This document shows, in pieces, positions 7,171-13,875 of a DNA stretch of 13,880 nt; positions within the stretch are counted from its first letter, which is position 1; every line of letters begins with the position of its first letter. Both the position numbers and the translations under genes were made by a program. The notes beneath the pieces were generated by a model. It saw only the letters and a list, made by a program, of their open reading frames with translations, was not told the DNA's origin and made no database searches. The stretch lies in NCBI GenBank assembly GCA_964613045.1, contig CAZTFS010000061.1, forward strand, positions 1-13,880, read 5' to 3'. This stretch comes from UBA1081 sp964613045 (GTDB lineage Bacteria; Bacillota; Clostridia; Oscillospirales; Acutalibacteraceae).

Positions 7171-7187
7171 GTCTTTTTTGCAATAAA

Positions 7188-8258
7188 TCACAATATGATA
7201 AGAGATTTTTCGGCATTTGTGAGGTTTTCACAGCCCGAATCAGTGATAAAAGCCATATCTTCAATACGGACACCGAACTTTCCGGGAATATAAATGCCGG
7301 GCTCAACAGTTACAATGTTACCTGTTGCAAGGGTCATTGAAGATTTCGGAGACAGATTGGGAAGCTCATGTATCTCAATTCCGACGCCGTGACCTGTGCC
7401 GTGACCGAAATAATTCCCGTAGCCTGCATCGTTGATAATATCTCTCGCTGCTTTATCTGCATCAAAACATGAGATGCCGGATCTTAATACGGAAAGTGCA
7501 TTTTTCTGAGCCTTTAAAACAGTTTCATAGACCAGTCTTTGTTCGTCAGTTACAGAACCGACTGCAACGGTTCGTGTCATGTCACTGTGGTAGCCCTCCA
7601 CCACTGCACCGAAATCCATGGTGATAAAATCACCGTTTTCGACCATCTTTCCGGACGGAACACCGTGAGGCATTGATGAATTTACACCGCTTACGGCAAT
7701 AGTATCGAAAGAAAGAGCTTCTGCACCGTTTCTGAGCATAAAGAAATCAAGCTCGAGCTGAATGTCCTTTTCGGTTTTTCCGACTTTTATAAAATCAAGA
7801 ATATGTTCAAAAGCTTTTTCGGCTATTCTTTGAGCATCTTTTATTTTGTCAACTTCTGCTTTTGATTTTACCTGTCTGAATGCACTGATCGCAGTATCGA
7901 GAGAATTATCACAGATCAGTTCAAAGTTTTTGAGATTTTCATTGACTCTGAGCCTTGAAAACTGAGCGACGGTTATTCCCGAAGCCTCAAGGGCAACAGA
8001 AGTAACAGTTCTCTCTTCCAGAAATTCTTTTATCTGACGGAAAACATCTTTGCCCTCGCAGACATCACAGCATTTTATCCTGTTTTCTGCCGCTTCGATA
8101 TAACGGCTGTCAGTGTAAAAAATACTCCCTTTACGGGTAACTAAAAGAAATCCGTCCGAAGATTCAAACTCTGTAAAATATCTGCGGTTTTCGGGGGATA
8201 TCACGAGTGCCGCACCGATATTTTCAGGCAGAACGGACATGAGTGAGTCAATATTCAT
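7188..8258 (-). CDS. pepP: Xaa-Pro aminopeptidase family (M24B) metallopeptidase
   Basis: A cytoplasmic peptidase that removes N-terminal residues preceding proline. The 356-aa protein has a creatinase-like N-terminal domain (about 1-130) and a pita-bread catalytic domain. All five expected metal ligands are present: D215 in MDFGA, D226 in SDMTRT, H290 in GTGHGVG, E319 in VEPG and E333 in RIED. H198 in MPHG is the usual substrate-contact histidine. I chose ATG 8258 because GGAAGTG at 8265-8271 precedes it by 6 nt; a GTG at 8267 would overlap that site. It is directly upstream of efp, as yqhT is in B. subtilis, which pairs proline-peptide turnover with polyproline translation. Strict Xaa-Pro specificity versus dipeptidase activity is not settled by sequence. 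Confidence 0.9.
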   Translation of the reverse strand: MNIDSLMSVLPENIGAALVISPENRRYFTEFESSDGFLLVTRKGSIFYTDSRYIEAAENRIKCCDVCEGKDVFRQIKEFLEERTVTSVALEASGITVAQFSRLRVNENLKNFELICDNSLDTAISAFRQVKSKAEVDKIKDAQRIAEKAFEHILDFIKVGKTEKDIQLELDFFMLRNGAEALSFDTIAVSGVNSSMPHGVPSGKMVENGDFITMDFGAVVEGYHSDMTRTVAVGSVTDEQRLVYETVLKAQKNALSVLRSGISCFDADKAARDIINDAGYGNYFGHGTGHGVGIEIHELPNLSPKSSMTLATGNIVTVEPGIYIPGKFGVRIEDMAFITDSGCENLTNAEKSLIIL

Positions 8259-8279
8259 GGTTATCACTTCCGAATGAGT

Positions 8280-8304
8280 AAATCAGAATTTGTCGGGGAA
8301 CAAT
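8280..8304 (+). repeat. Diverged third copy of the window-end repeat, in the pepP leader
   Basis: AAATCAGAATTT, then RTC, three variable bases, then GAACAAT: 21 of 25 positions match the reverse complement of the copy at the left window end. It ends 21 nt before the pepP ATG. The corresponding copy near mnmG ends 19 nt before that ATG, in the same orientation relative to the gene. Confidence 0.7.
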
Positions 8305-8328
8305 GCATTATGAATTATCCCGACAAAT
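8288..8328. repeat. Palindrome ATTTGTCGGG / CCCGACAAAT
   Basis: A perfect 10-bp inverted repeat (8288-8297 with 8319-8328) around a 21-nt AT-rich loop containing AATGCATT. It lies between the rpsU terminator and pepP, so it would form a hairpin in the pepP leader RNA. There is no clean U-run after it on the - strand, so it is not an obvious terminator. Confidence 0.7.
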
Positions 8329-8382
8329 CGAAAACGGTCGCCGTAGGCGTACGGTGAAAGCCGTTTTCTTGTTAGTCGATTT
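8325..8382. repeat. Nested multi-stem palindrome
   Basis: The outer stem is AAATCG (8325-8330) with CGATTT (8377-8382). The middle stem is GAAAACGG (8330-8337) with CCGTTTTC (8361-8368). The inner hairpin is CCGTA (8341-8345) with TACGG (8350-8354). This layered symmetry is typical of a structured RNA or of an intergenic palindromic repeat element. It could form upstream of pepP on the - strand. Confidence 0.55.
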
Positions 8383-8383
8383 A

Positions 8384-8420
8384 ATTAAAAATCAGCGGGC
8401 TCTTAAAAAAGAACCCGCTG
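8384..8420 (-). terminator. Intrinsic terminator of rpsU
   Basis: A 12-bp stem (8393-8404 with 8409-8420) with a 4-nt loop follows the rpsU stop by 7 nt. The one imperfect pair is a G-U wobble only when read on the - strand. The stem is followed by AUUUUUAAUU on that strand. Both points fix the orientation. Confidence 0.9.
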
Positions 8421-8427
8421 TTAAAAC

Positions 8428-8604
8428 TTATTTGTACTTGCGTTTACGAGCAGCCTCAGACTTCTTCTTTCTTGCAACAGAAGGCTTCTCATAGTGTTCT
8501 CTTTTACGGACTTCCTGGATAATACCGTCACGTGATGTCTGACGCTTAAAACGTCTGAGAGCACTGTCCAAGGATTCATTCTCTTTAACTTTGATCTGGC
8601 TCAT
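8428..8604 (-). CDS. rpsU: Small ribosomal subunit protein bS21
   Basis: A 58-aa basic protein of the 30S platform, near the anti-Shine-Dalgarno end of 16S rRNA, needed for efficient initiation. It starts MSQIKVKENESLDSALRRFK and has the family's RDGIIQEVRKREHYEKPS core and a Lys/Arg-rich tail ending RKRKYK. The length is standard. The ribosome binding site is unusually rich, GGAGGGAGGG just upstream of the ATG at 8604. It has its own consensus promoter and terminator, so it is a single-gene unit. The usual Bacillus partner yqeY is not adjacent here; pepP is next downstream, after the terminator. Confidence 0.96.
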   Translation of the reverse strand: MSQIKVKENESLDSALRRFKRQTSRDGIIQEVRKREHYEKPSVARKKKSEAARKRKYK

Positions 8605-8651
8605 TATATTCCCTCCCTCCGCATATACCGCAGGGTCATAATCAATCTTAT

Positions 8652-8665
8652 GTATCAGATGATAC
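8652..8665. promoter_or_regulatory. Palindrome at the rpsU transcription start
   Basis: GTATCA-GA-TGATAC, perfect 6-bp arms with a 2-nt centre. It begins 8 nt past the -10 on the - strand, so it covers or directly follows the predicted start of the rpsU mRNA. The position fits an operator or a 5'-end structure. No regulator is known to me for this site. Confidence 0.4.
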
Positions 8666-8672
8666 TTGAGAT

Positions 8673-8701
8673 ATTATACATGAATGTTTGTTTTATGTCA
8701 A
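8673..8701 (-). promoter_or_regulatory. Consensus sigma-A promoter of rpsU
   Basis: On the - strand, TTGACA (8696-8701) and TATAAT (8673-8678) are separated by 17 nt, a perfect consensus, as expected for a ribosomal protein gene. The predicted start is near 8666, giving a leader of about 60 nt. Confidence 0.92.
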
Positions 8702-8760
8702 GAGATTATTTTAATATTTTGTCGTTTTTTTTGATTGAACCAAAAGAAATGTTAATTTTC

Positions 8761-8788
8761 TTGATTTTTGATATAAATGATGTATAAT
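8761..8788 (+). promoter_or_regulatory. Promoter of the murL–murD2 unit
   Basis: TTGATT (8761-8766) and TATAAT (8783-8788) are separated by 16 nt. The predicted start is near 8795, giving a short leader of about 22 nt before the ATG at 8817. It is divergent from the rpsU promoter. Confidence 0.75.
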
Positions 8789-8816
8789 TAAAGTAATATA
8801 TTATGTGGTGATGTTT

Positions 8817-10205
8817 ATGTCAGAAAAGAATTATAACAGACTTCGCAAGGACTATCCTGTTTTCAGATACAGATCATACTCTTTGACAAGCGATAATGAT
8901 AATATTTATATTTCTTACGATTTTGAGACTGAGGGTCTGACTTCTTTCAGACCTGAAATAAAAATAGATAAACGTGATTTGCCGATAATCAACGATTTTG
9001 ATTCACCCGTCGGCAGAAAAATCATTTTTTCACTGGGAATGGTGGAAGCAGTCAGCTATCTTAAAGCTACATGCAGCCCGATAATGAAGGTTGACTGCGG
9101 TTATCTTGATGAAGACAGCTGCAACCGGTGGAAAAAGCTTTATTTCGGCGGTTTGGGCGAGTTCTTTTTCAGAAACGGAATTGATGCATCTTTTGAGGAT
9201 TTTCTCACGATTGAGTGCAGCGGTGAGGATATTGATACCACTGATGAAAAGGCTGAATTTTCAGAATTTTCCGTTGTTCCGGTTGGCGGCGGTAAGGATT
9301 CGGCTGTTACTGCAGAGCTTGTGAAGAAAGAGCATCCTAAGATTCTGTTTTTTACCGTCAATTCTCAGAAAGCGAGAACAGATACTGTTCTTTCTGCAGG
9401 CTACAGCGAAAAAGACATAATTAAGACTTACAGAAAAATATCTCCCGAGCTTCTTGAACTTAATAAACAGGGATTTCTTAACGGTCATACACCTTTTTCA
9501 GCCATCGTTGCGTTTTTATCTCTGTATTGTGCATATCTTACGGGAAGCAGGAACATCATTCTTTCAAATGAAGCCAGTGCGAACGAGTCGAATATTGCAG
9601 GAAGCAATATAAATCATCAGTATTCTAAATCCTACGAATTTGAAGAGGATTTTACCGAATATGCGGCAAAGAATATTTTTGCAGGTATAAGATATTTCAG
9701 TATTTTACGACCTTTTAATGAATTGCAGATCGCTGCCGAATTTTGCAGACATGAAAGCTATCTGTATAATTTCAGAAGCTGTAATGCAGGCAGTAAAAAC
9801 AATATCTGGTGCTGTAAATGTCCGAAATGCCTGTTTGTTTACGGTATTCTCTCGGCTTTTCTGTCGCAGGAAAAACTGACCGATATTTTCGGCGAGAACA
9901 TGCTTGATAAGCATGAAATGGAAGCGGATTTTGACGGTCTTGTGGGATTGTCCCCCGTAAAGCCCTTTGAATGTGTGGGAACTGTCAGCGAAATAAAATT
10001 TGCGATTGCTTCCTGTGCAAAAAGATTGATAAAAGAGGGAAAACCTCTTCCTTTTCTTGTTAAAAAGTTTACGGAAAAATTCGACATTGATACGATTCTT
10101 GAAGAACCGATAATGACCGAATTTAATGTAATAAATAATATACCGCAGGAATTTGAGCCTGCAGTTAAGGAGATGTATTCGTATGTCAGCACAAAACTTG
10201 ATTGA
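8817..10205 (+). CDS. murL: MurL-like UDP-MurNAc-L-Ala-L-Glu epimerase
   Basis: By family knowledge, MurL (first shown in Xanthomonas oryzae) uses ATP and magnesium to turn UDP-MurNAc-L-Ala-L-Glu into the D-Glu form, supplying D-Glu for peptidoglycan without free D-Glu. The 462-aa protein has a PP-loop-like ATP site, VVPVGGGKDS (153-162). Other visible blocks are SNEASANESN (250-259) and a cysteine group CCKCPKC (332-338) that could bind zinc. I chose ATG 8817 because GTGGTGA at 8805-8811 precedes it; earlier GTG and ATG codons at 8805-8811 overlap that site. The stop lies 23 nt inside the MurD-like gene, and that pairing is the main support for MurL over another PP-loop enzyme. No activity can be read directly from sequence. 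Confidence 0.82.
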   Translation: MSEKNYNRLRKDYPVFRYRSYSLTSDNDNIYISYDFETEGLTSFRPEIKIDKRDLPIINDFDSPVGRKIIFSLGMVEAVSYLKATCSPIMKVDCGYLDEDSCNRWKKLYFGGLGEFFFRNGIDASFEDFLTIECSGEDIDTTDEKAEFSEFSVVPVGGGKDSAVTAELVKKEHPKILFFTVNSQKARTDTVLSAGYSEKDIIKTYRKISPELLELNKQGFLNGHTPFSAIVAFLSLYCAYLTGSRNIILSNEASANESNIAGSNINHQYSKSYEFEEDFTEYAAKNIFAGIRYFSILRPFNELQIAAEFCRHESYLYNFRSCNAGSKNNIWCCKCPKCLFVYGILSAFLSQEKLTDIFGENMLDKHEMEADFDGLVGLSPVKPFECVGTVSEIKFAIASCAKRLIKEGKPLPFLVKKFTEKFDIDTILEEPIMTEFNVINNIPQEFEPAVKEMYSYVSTKLD

Positions 10206-11481
10206 ATATATAAAGGATAAAAAAATACTTATTCTCGGCTTTGGCAGAGAGGGTAAGTCAACATACAACTTTATAAGAAGATATCTTCCCGAAAAACATC
10301 TTACGGTAGGTGACAGGAACACCGTCACGCTCATCGATGAAAATGTGTCCTTTGCCTGCGGCGATGATTACCTTGAGCATCTGAGCAATTATGATCTTGT
10401 GTTCAAAAGTCCGGGTATACCGTTTGTAGGTGTAAGATACCCTGAAACCACGGAAATTACATGTCAGACCGATATGTTTCTTCGTTTCTGTGACTGTACC
10501 GTTGTAGGCATCACGGGTACAAAGGGTAAGACTACAACTTCCACGCTTATTTTTAAAATGCTCCGTGAAGCAGGTCTTGATGCTTGTCTCATAGGTAATA
10601 TCGGCGTGCCTGTTTTTGAGGATCTGGGCAAGGATAAAGATTCCGTTGCTGTTATTGAAATGTCTTCGCATCAGCTTGAGTTTACAAGAACATCGCCTCA
10701 TATTGCAGTTCTGACAAATGTTTACGAGGAGCATCTTGACCACTATGAAGAGGGCTTCAGGGGCTATGTGAATTCTAAGCTCAATATTGTAAGGCATCAG
10801 AATGAGAATGATCTTTTCATATATAACGGAACTCAGGGTATAAGCGAATACATTGATGAAAACAGCATAAAATCCGAAAAAACAAAGGTGTATGCCGAGC
10901 CGGATGAATTTGTGGAGTTCCTTTCAACTCTCAACAACAATCTTAAAGGCAGACATAACCGAATGGATATCGGTTATGCTGTTGCTGCTGCAAGAAAAAT
11001 GGGTGCAGACGACAGTGCGATCCGTCGTGCTATAGTCAAATTTGAGGGGATCCCCAACAGAATGGAGTATTTCGGTACATTTGACGGCGTTGATTATTAC
11101 AACGACTCAATTGCGACCATTCCCGAAGCTGTGATCTGTGCAGTTGAGGCTCTCGGCAGTGTGGGAACACTTATTATCGGCGGTCTTGACAGAGGTATTG
11201 ATTACACTGATTTTAATAAGGCTCTTGCCGAAACGGATATTGATAATATTGTCTGTCTTCCCGAAACAGGGCACAAAACAGCCGATGCACTCAAAGAGCT
11301 TGATTGCAAGGCAAATGTTGTGAAAGTTGCGGATCTGCCCGAAGCGGTGGAATATGCAAAGGCAAATACGAAGTGGGGTAAGGCATGTATTATGTCCCCT
11401 GCAGCAGCCAGCTATAATGTATATCGAGATTTTGAGGAAAAGGGAAGTCACTTTAAACAGTTGGTTATGAATAAAGCATAA
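10183..11481 (+). CDS. murD2: MurD2-type UDP-MurNAc-L-alanine–L-glutamate ligase
   Basis: A Mur ligase that, with MurL, would add L-Glu to UDP-MurNAc-L-Ala in the cytoplasm. The 432-aa protein has an N-terminal UDP-binding domain (ILGFGREGKST, 17-27), the ATP loop GITGTKGKTT (109-118), K199 in NSKLNI at the carbamylated-lysine position, and NRMEYFG (292-298) leading into the C-terminal domain. Ordinary MurD has NDSKAT there; this protein has NDSIAT (307-312), as I recall for MurD2. The last motif is SPAAASY (405-411) instead of SPACASxDxF. The ATG at 10183 has AAGGAG at 10167-10172. It overlaps murL by 23 nt, so the two are translationally coupled. A standard D-Glu-adding MurD is the alternative. 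Confidence 0.85.
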   Translation: MSAQNLIEYIKDKKILILGFGREGKSTYNFIRRYLPEKHLTVGDRNTVTLIDENVSFACGDDYLEHLSNYDLVFKSPGIPFVGVRYPETTEITCQTDMFLRFCDCTVVGITGTKGKTTTSTLIFKMLREAGLDACLIGNIGVPVFEDLGKDKDSVAVIEMSSHQLEFTRTSPHIAVLTNVYEEHLDHYEEGFRGYVNSKLNIVRHQNENDLFIYNGTQGISEYIDENSIKSEKTKVYAEPDEFVEFLSTLNNNLKGRHNRMDIGYAVAAARKMGADDSAIRRAIVKFEGIPNRMEYFGTFDGVDYYNDSIATIPEAVICAVEALGSVGTLIIGGLDRGIDYTDFNKALAETDIDNIVCLPETGHKTADALKELDCKANVVKVADLPEAVEYAKANTKWGKACIMSPAAASYNVYRDFEEKGSHFKQLVMNKA

Positions 11482-11526
11482 TTTGTCAAGGAGGAATTAT
11501 TGTTTAATAAAAAGGAGCGAGTGAAA

Positions 11527-12264
11527 ATGAAAAAATGCATCATGATATTGTTGGCTTGTCTGTTATCTTTCAGCATCTGCGGATGTGCTGTGAATTATGG
11601 ACAGGAGAATGAAACTGAAACTCAGCTCACCATCGAGGAAGAGACCGAAAAAGAATCCCTTGTACCTCTGCTCGTCTCCGATGAAGAAAATGAACTGTAT
11701 CTTTACGGAATAAAACCTGAGGGTGTAGTATTGTATGCTGACGGGATCGGGCATTATTATGATTGGGCATATTCCTTTTCGGATTACAGAGAACCGAGGA
11801 TATATAGAGGATATTTTGATTTTGACAAGATCGAGGATATTGCAATCGTTACATATACAAATGAAAATGTCGAGGATATCCGTATAATTTCCGACGGTGA
11901 TTTTGATGAAGCTTCTGTCTATACCGTTGACCCTGATGAATTCAACAGCTATATCAAAAAAGCAGTTACGCATTTCTATGATGATGAGAACAAAACCGTC
12001 ACATTTACAGTCGATGGCAGAAATTATGTATTTGATATATGTGAAAGCTTTGAAAAACTTGTGTTTTACGGAATTTATTACAGTAAAAATGTCAGCTATG
12101 AGCTGATTGACGGTAAAATATTTGTAAATATCATCCCTGTCGTTATAAGTTCAGACGGTGAAAATGATTACGGATCGGTTGAAATGGGCATAACCATAAA
12201 GGCACAGCTTCTTTTTGACGGATACCATATTTCTTTAACAGACTTTGTAGTCGAGGGGTTATGA
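11527..12264 (+). CDS. Putative lipoprotein of unknown function
   Basis: A 245-aa protein with a lipoprotein signal: MKK, a hydrophobic stretch, then ICGC with C20 as the likely lipidated cysteine. The mature part begins with a Glu/Thr-rich linker (about 26-46). A region of alternating beta-like segments follows, including YFDFDKIEDIAIVTY (96-110), which loosely resembles an FG-GAP/VCBS-type Asp-rich loop; I do not assign that fold. Two starts are plausible: ATG 11527 with AAAGGAG at 11511-11517, and an in-frame TTG at 11500 with AAGGAGG at 11488-11494, which adds nine residues. It follows murD2 by 45 nt and is probably cotranscribed. I do not recognise the family; a role at the outer membrane leaflet or cell wall is inferred only from the signal and context. 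Confidence 0.75.
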   Translation: MKKCIMILLACLLSFSICGCAVNYGQENETETQLTIEEETEKESLVPLLVSDEENELYLYGIKPEGVVLYADGIGHYYDWAYSFSDYREPRIYRGYFDFDKIEDIAIVTYTNENVEDIRIISDGDFDEASVYTVDPDEFNSYIKKAVTHFYDDENKTVTFTVDGRNYVFDICESFEKLVFYGIYYSKNVSYELIDGKIFVNIIPVVISSDGENDYGSVEMGITIKAQLLFDGYHISLTDFVVEGL

Positions 12265-12315
12265 TAAAAAAGATTGATAATGTTTTAACAATTTATTACA
12301 TTTGATGAATAGCTA

Positions 12316-12344
12316 TTTACAAGCAGAATCATGTATGATATATT
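12316..12344 (+). promoter_or_regulatory. Possible promoter of the nfeD–SPFH pair
   Basis: TTTACA (12316-12321) and TATATT (12339-12344) are separated by 17 nt in the 101-nt gap after the lipoprotein gene. The predicted start would fall almost on the ribosome binding site, leaving a very short leader, which weakens the call. Confidence 0.3.
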
Positions 12345-12365
12345 GAAAAAGGAGAGGTGATAAAA

Positions 12366-12803
12366 ATGATGGTTTATGTCTGGCTCGGAATTCTTGCTGT
12401 CATGGTAGTTGCCGAGATCCTTACGACTCAGCTTGTATCTGTATGGTTTGCGATCGGTGCGTTGGCTTCATTTCTTGTTGCTCTTGCAGGTGTCGAGGAA
12501 ATATGGATACAGATCATAGTGTTCGTTGTTGTTTCGGCGTTGGCTCTTGCGGTTACACGTCCTCTTGTAAGAAAGATAGTGAACCGGAAGGCTGTACCGA
12601 CAAATGCCGATATGGTTATCGGACAGACAGGTGTTGTCATTGACAGAATTGACAATATTGCCGAAACAGGTCTTGTTAAAGTCGGCGGCTCAGTGTGGAC
12701 AGCACGAACTCAGGACGGTTCAGTCGTCGAAAAGAATGAAAATGTTACAGTTCAGGAAATCAGAGGCGTAAAGCTTCTTGTTTTAAAATCTGAAAATAAT
12801 TGA
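12366..12803 (+). CDS. NfeD-family membrane protein
   Basis: A 145-aa short-form NfeD protein. Three hydrophobic segments (about 3-20, 25-42 and 46-65) are followed by a basic RPLVRKIVNRK stretch and a C-terminal OB-fold-like domain (about 83-142) with IGQTGVVID and VKVGGSVWTA. NfeD proteins are membrane partners of SPFH proteins encoded next to them, thought to help scaffold membrane microdomains. I chose ATG 12366 (MMVYVW) because GGAGAGGTG at 12351-12359 lies upstream; a GTG at 12357 overlaps that site. The SPFH gene starts 15 nt after the stop, which supports the assignment. Confidence 0.9.
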   Translation: MMVYVWLGILAVMVVAEILTTQLVSVWFAIGALASFLVALAGVEEIWIQIIVFVVVSALALAVTRPLVRKIVNRKAVPTNADMVIGQTGVVIDRIDNIAETGLVKVGGSVWTARTQDGSVVEKNENVTVQEIRGVKLLVLKSENN

Positions 12804-12818
12804 TCGGAGGAAAATATT

Positions 12819-13751
12819 ATGGGTTGGATCATTACATTGGCAATTCTTATTTTGTTTATCCTTGTTGTTATTGTGGCGAACATCAAAATTGTTCCTCAGT
12901 CCAAGGCTTATGTTGTTGAACGATTGGGTGCATACAAAGAAACGTGGCAGACAGGACTTCACATCAAAATTCCTTTTATAGAAAAAGTAGCCAAGGTCGT
13001 ATCACTCAAAGAAAAGGTTGCAGATTTTCCCCCTCAGCCCGTTATCACAAAGGATAATGTTACAATGCAGATAGATACGGTGGTTTTCTATCAGATAACT
13101 GACCCGAAACTGTTCACATACGGAGTTGAGCATCCTGTTGCTGCTATTGAGAATCTTACTGCAACTACACTTCGTAATATTATTGGTGAAATGGAGCTTG
13201 ACCATACTCTTACTTCAAGAGATGTTATCAATGCTAAGATCAGAGGTATTCTTGATGAGGCAACTGACCCTTGGGGTATCAAGGTAAACCGTGTTGAGCT
13301 TAAGAATATCTTCCCGCCGAAGGAAATTCAGGATGCCATGGAAAAACAGATGAAGGCAGAGCGTGAACGCCGTGAAGCAATTCTTCGTGCAGAAGGTGAA
13401 AAGGCAAGTAAGATCCTTGTCGCAGAGGGTCAGAAGGAATCTCAGATCCTTGCCGCAGAGGGCGAAAAACAGGCAGCGATCCTTCATGCAGAAGCTATAC
13501 GTGAAGCAAAGATCCGTGAAGCAGAGGGTGAAGCAGAGGCAATCGTTGCTGTTCAGAAAGCTAAAGCTGAGGGTATCAGACTTCTTAATGAATCGGCACC
13601 CACCAGAGAAGTTCTCACTATCAACAGTCTTGATGCATTTGCTGCAGCAGCCGACGGTAAGGCTACAAAGATAATCATTCCGTCAGATCTGCAGGGACTT
13701 GCATCGCTTGCAACTACTGCCTCCGAGCTGTTTAAGGATGACAAAAAATAA
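12819..13751 (+). CDS. SPFH/band 7 (stomatin/QmcA-like) membrane scaffold protein
   Basis: A 310-aa protein with one N-terminal membrane segment (about 3-21) followed directly by the SPFH domain (VPQSKAYVVERLGAYKETW, then FPPQPVITKDN and the conserved DITDP-like YQITDP). From residue 187 a hendecad coiled coil runs through six 11-residue units with AEGEK-type cores, then a short hydrophobic oligomerisation tail. SPFH proteins of this class form large ring or cage assemblies on the membrane, often with NfeD, and influence membrane organisation and protease access. The ATG at 12819 has CGGAGG about 8 nt upstream. It is the last gene of the block, followed by a terminator. The assignment is firm; the cellular client is unknown. 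Confidence 0.94.
   Translation: MGWIITLAILILFILVVIVANIKIVPQSKAYVVERLGAYKETWQTGLHIKIPFIEKVAKVVSLKEKVADFPPQPVITKDNVTMQIDTVVFYQITDPKLFTYGVEHPVAAIENLTATTLRNIIGEMELDHTLTSRDVINAKIRGILDEATDPWGIKVNRVELKNIFPPKEIQDAMEKQMKAERERREAILRAEGEKASKILVAEGQKESQILAAEGEKQAAILHAEAIREAKIREAEGEAEAIVAVQKAKAEGIRLLNESAPTREVLTINSLDAFAAAADGKATKIIIPSDLQGLASLATTASELFKDDKK
13377..13574 (+). repeat. Six in-frame 33-bp units encoding a hendecad coiled coil
   Basis: Residues 187-252 of the SPFH protein split cleanly into six units of 11 residues, with I/L at the second or third position and AEG in most units. The repeat is seen best in the protein; the DNA units are partly diverged. Hendecad coiled coils are known in the SPFH superfamily. 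Confidence 0.75.
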
Positions 13752-13772
13752 AAAAGAATAACAGAATAAATT

Positions 13773-13810
13773 TTCCCCGCCGTAAATCAGACTTACAGCG
13801 GGGAATTTTG
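13773..13810 (+). terminator. Intrinsic terminator after the SPFH gene
   Basis: TTCCCCGC (13773-13780) pairs with GCGGGGAA (13798-13805), extended past one mismatch by GTAA (13782-13785) with TTAC (13793-13796). It is followed by TTTTGTGT on the + strand, 21 nt after the stop codon. Confidence 0.85.
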
Positions 13811-13825
13811 TGTCGAGAATTAAAT

Positions 13826-13875
13826 AAATCAGAATATATCAATGAACAATTTACAATTTACAATGTACAATGATT
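13826..13875 (+). repeat. Window-end dispersed repeat, right copy
   Basis: The partner of the left-end repeat in inverted orientation, 49 of 50 positions identical. It lies about 16 nt past the SPFH terminator, so it is intergenic. It has the same orientation as the diverged copy at 8280. Confidence 0.9.

Noticed and set aside
8303..8494. 63-codon frame on the + strand
   Set aside because: It runs through the palindromes, the rpsU terminator and antisense rpsU, and has no ribosome binding site.
9705..10334. 209-codon open frame on the - strand
   Set aside because: Antisense to murL and the start of murD2, with no ribosome binding site and low-complexity composition.
13377..13574. CRISPR-like array
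   Set aside because: The 33-bp periodicity is in frame inside the SPFH gene and encodes a coiled coil; there are no constant repeats with variable spacers.
4..13875. Composite transposon bounded by inverted repeats
   Set aside because: The enclosed genes are core housekeeping functions, no transposase or integrase is present, and the repeats are 7-bp periodic tracts rather than insertion-sequence ends.
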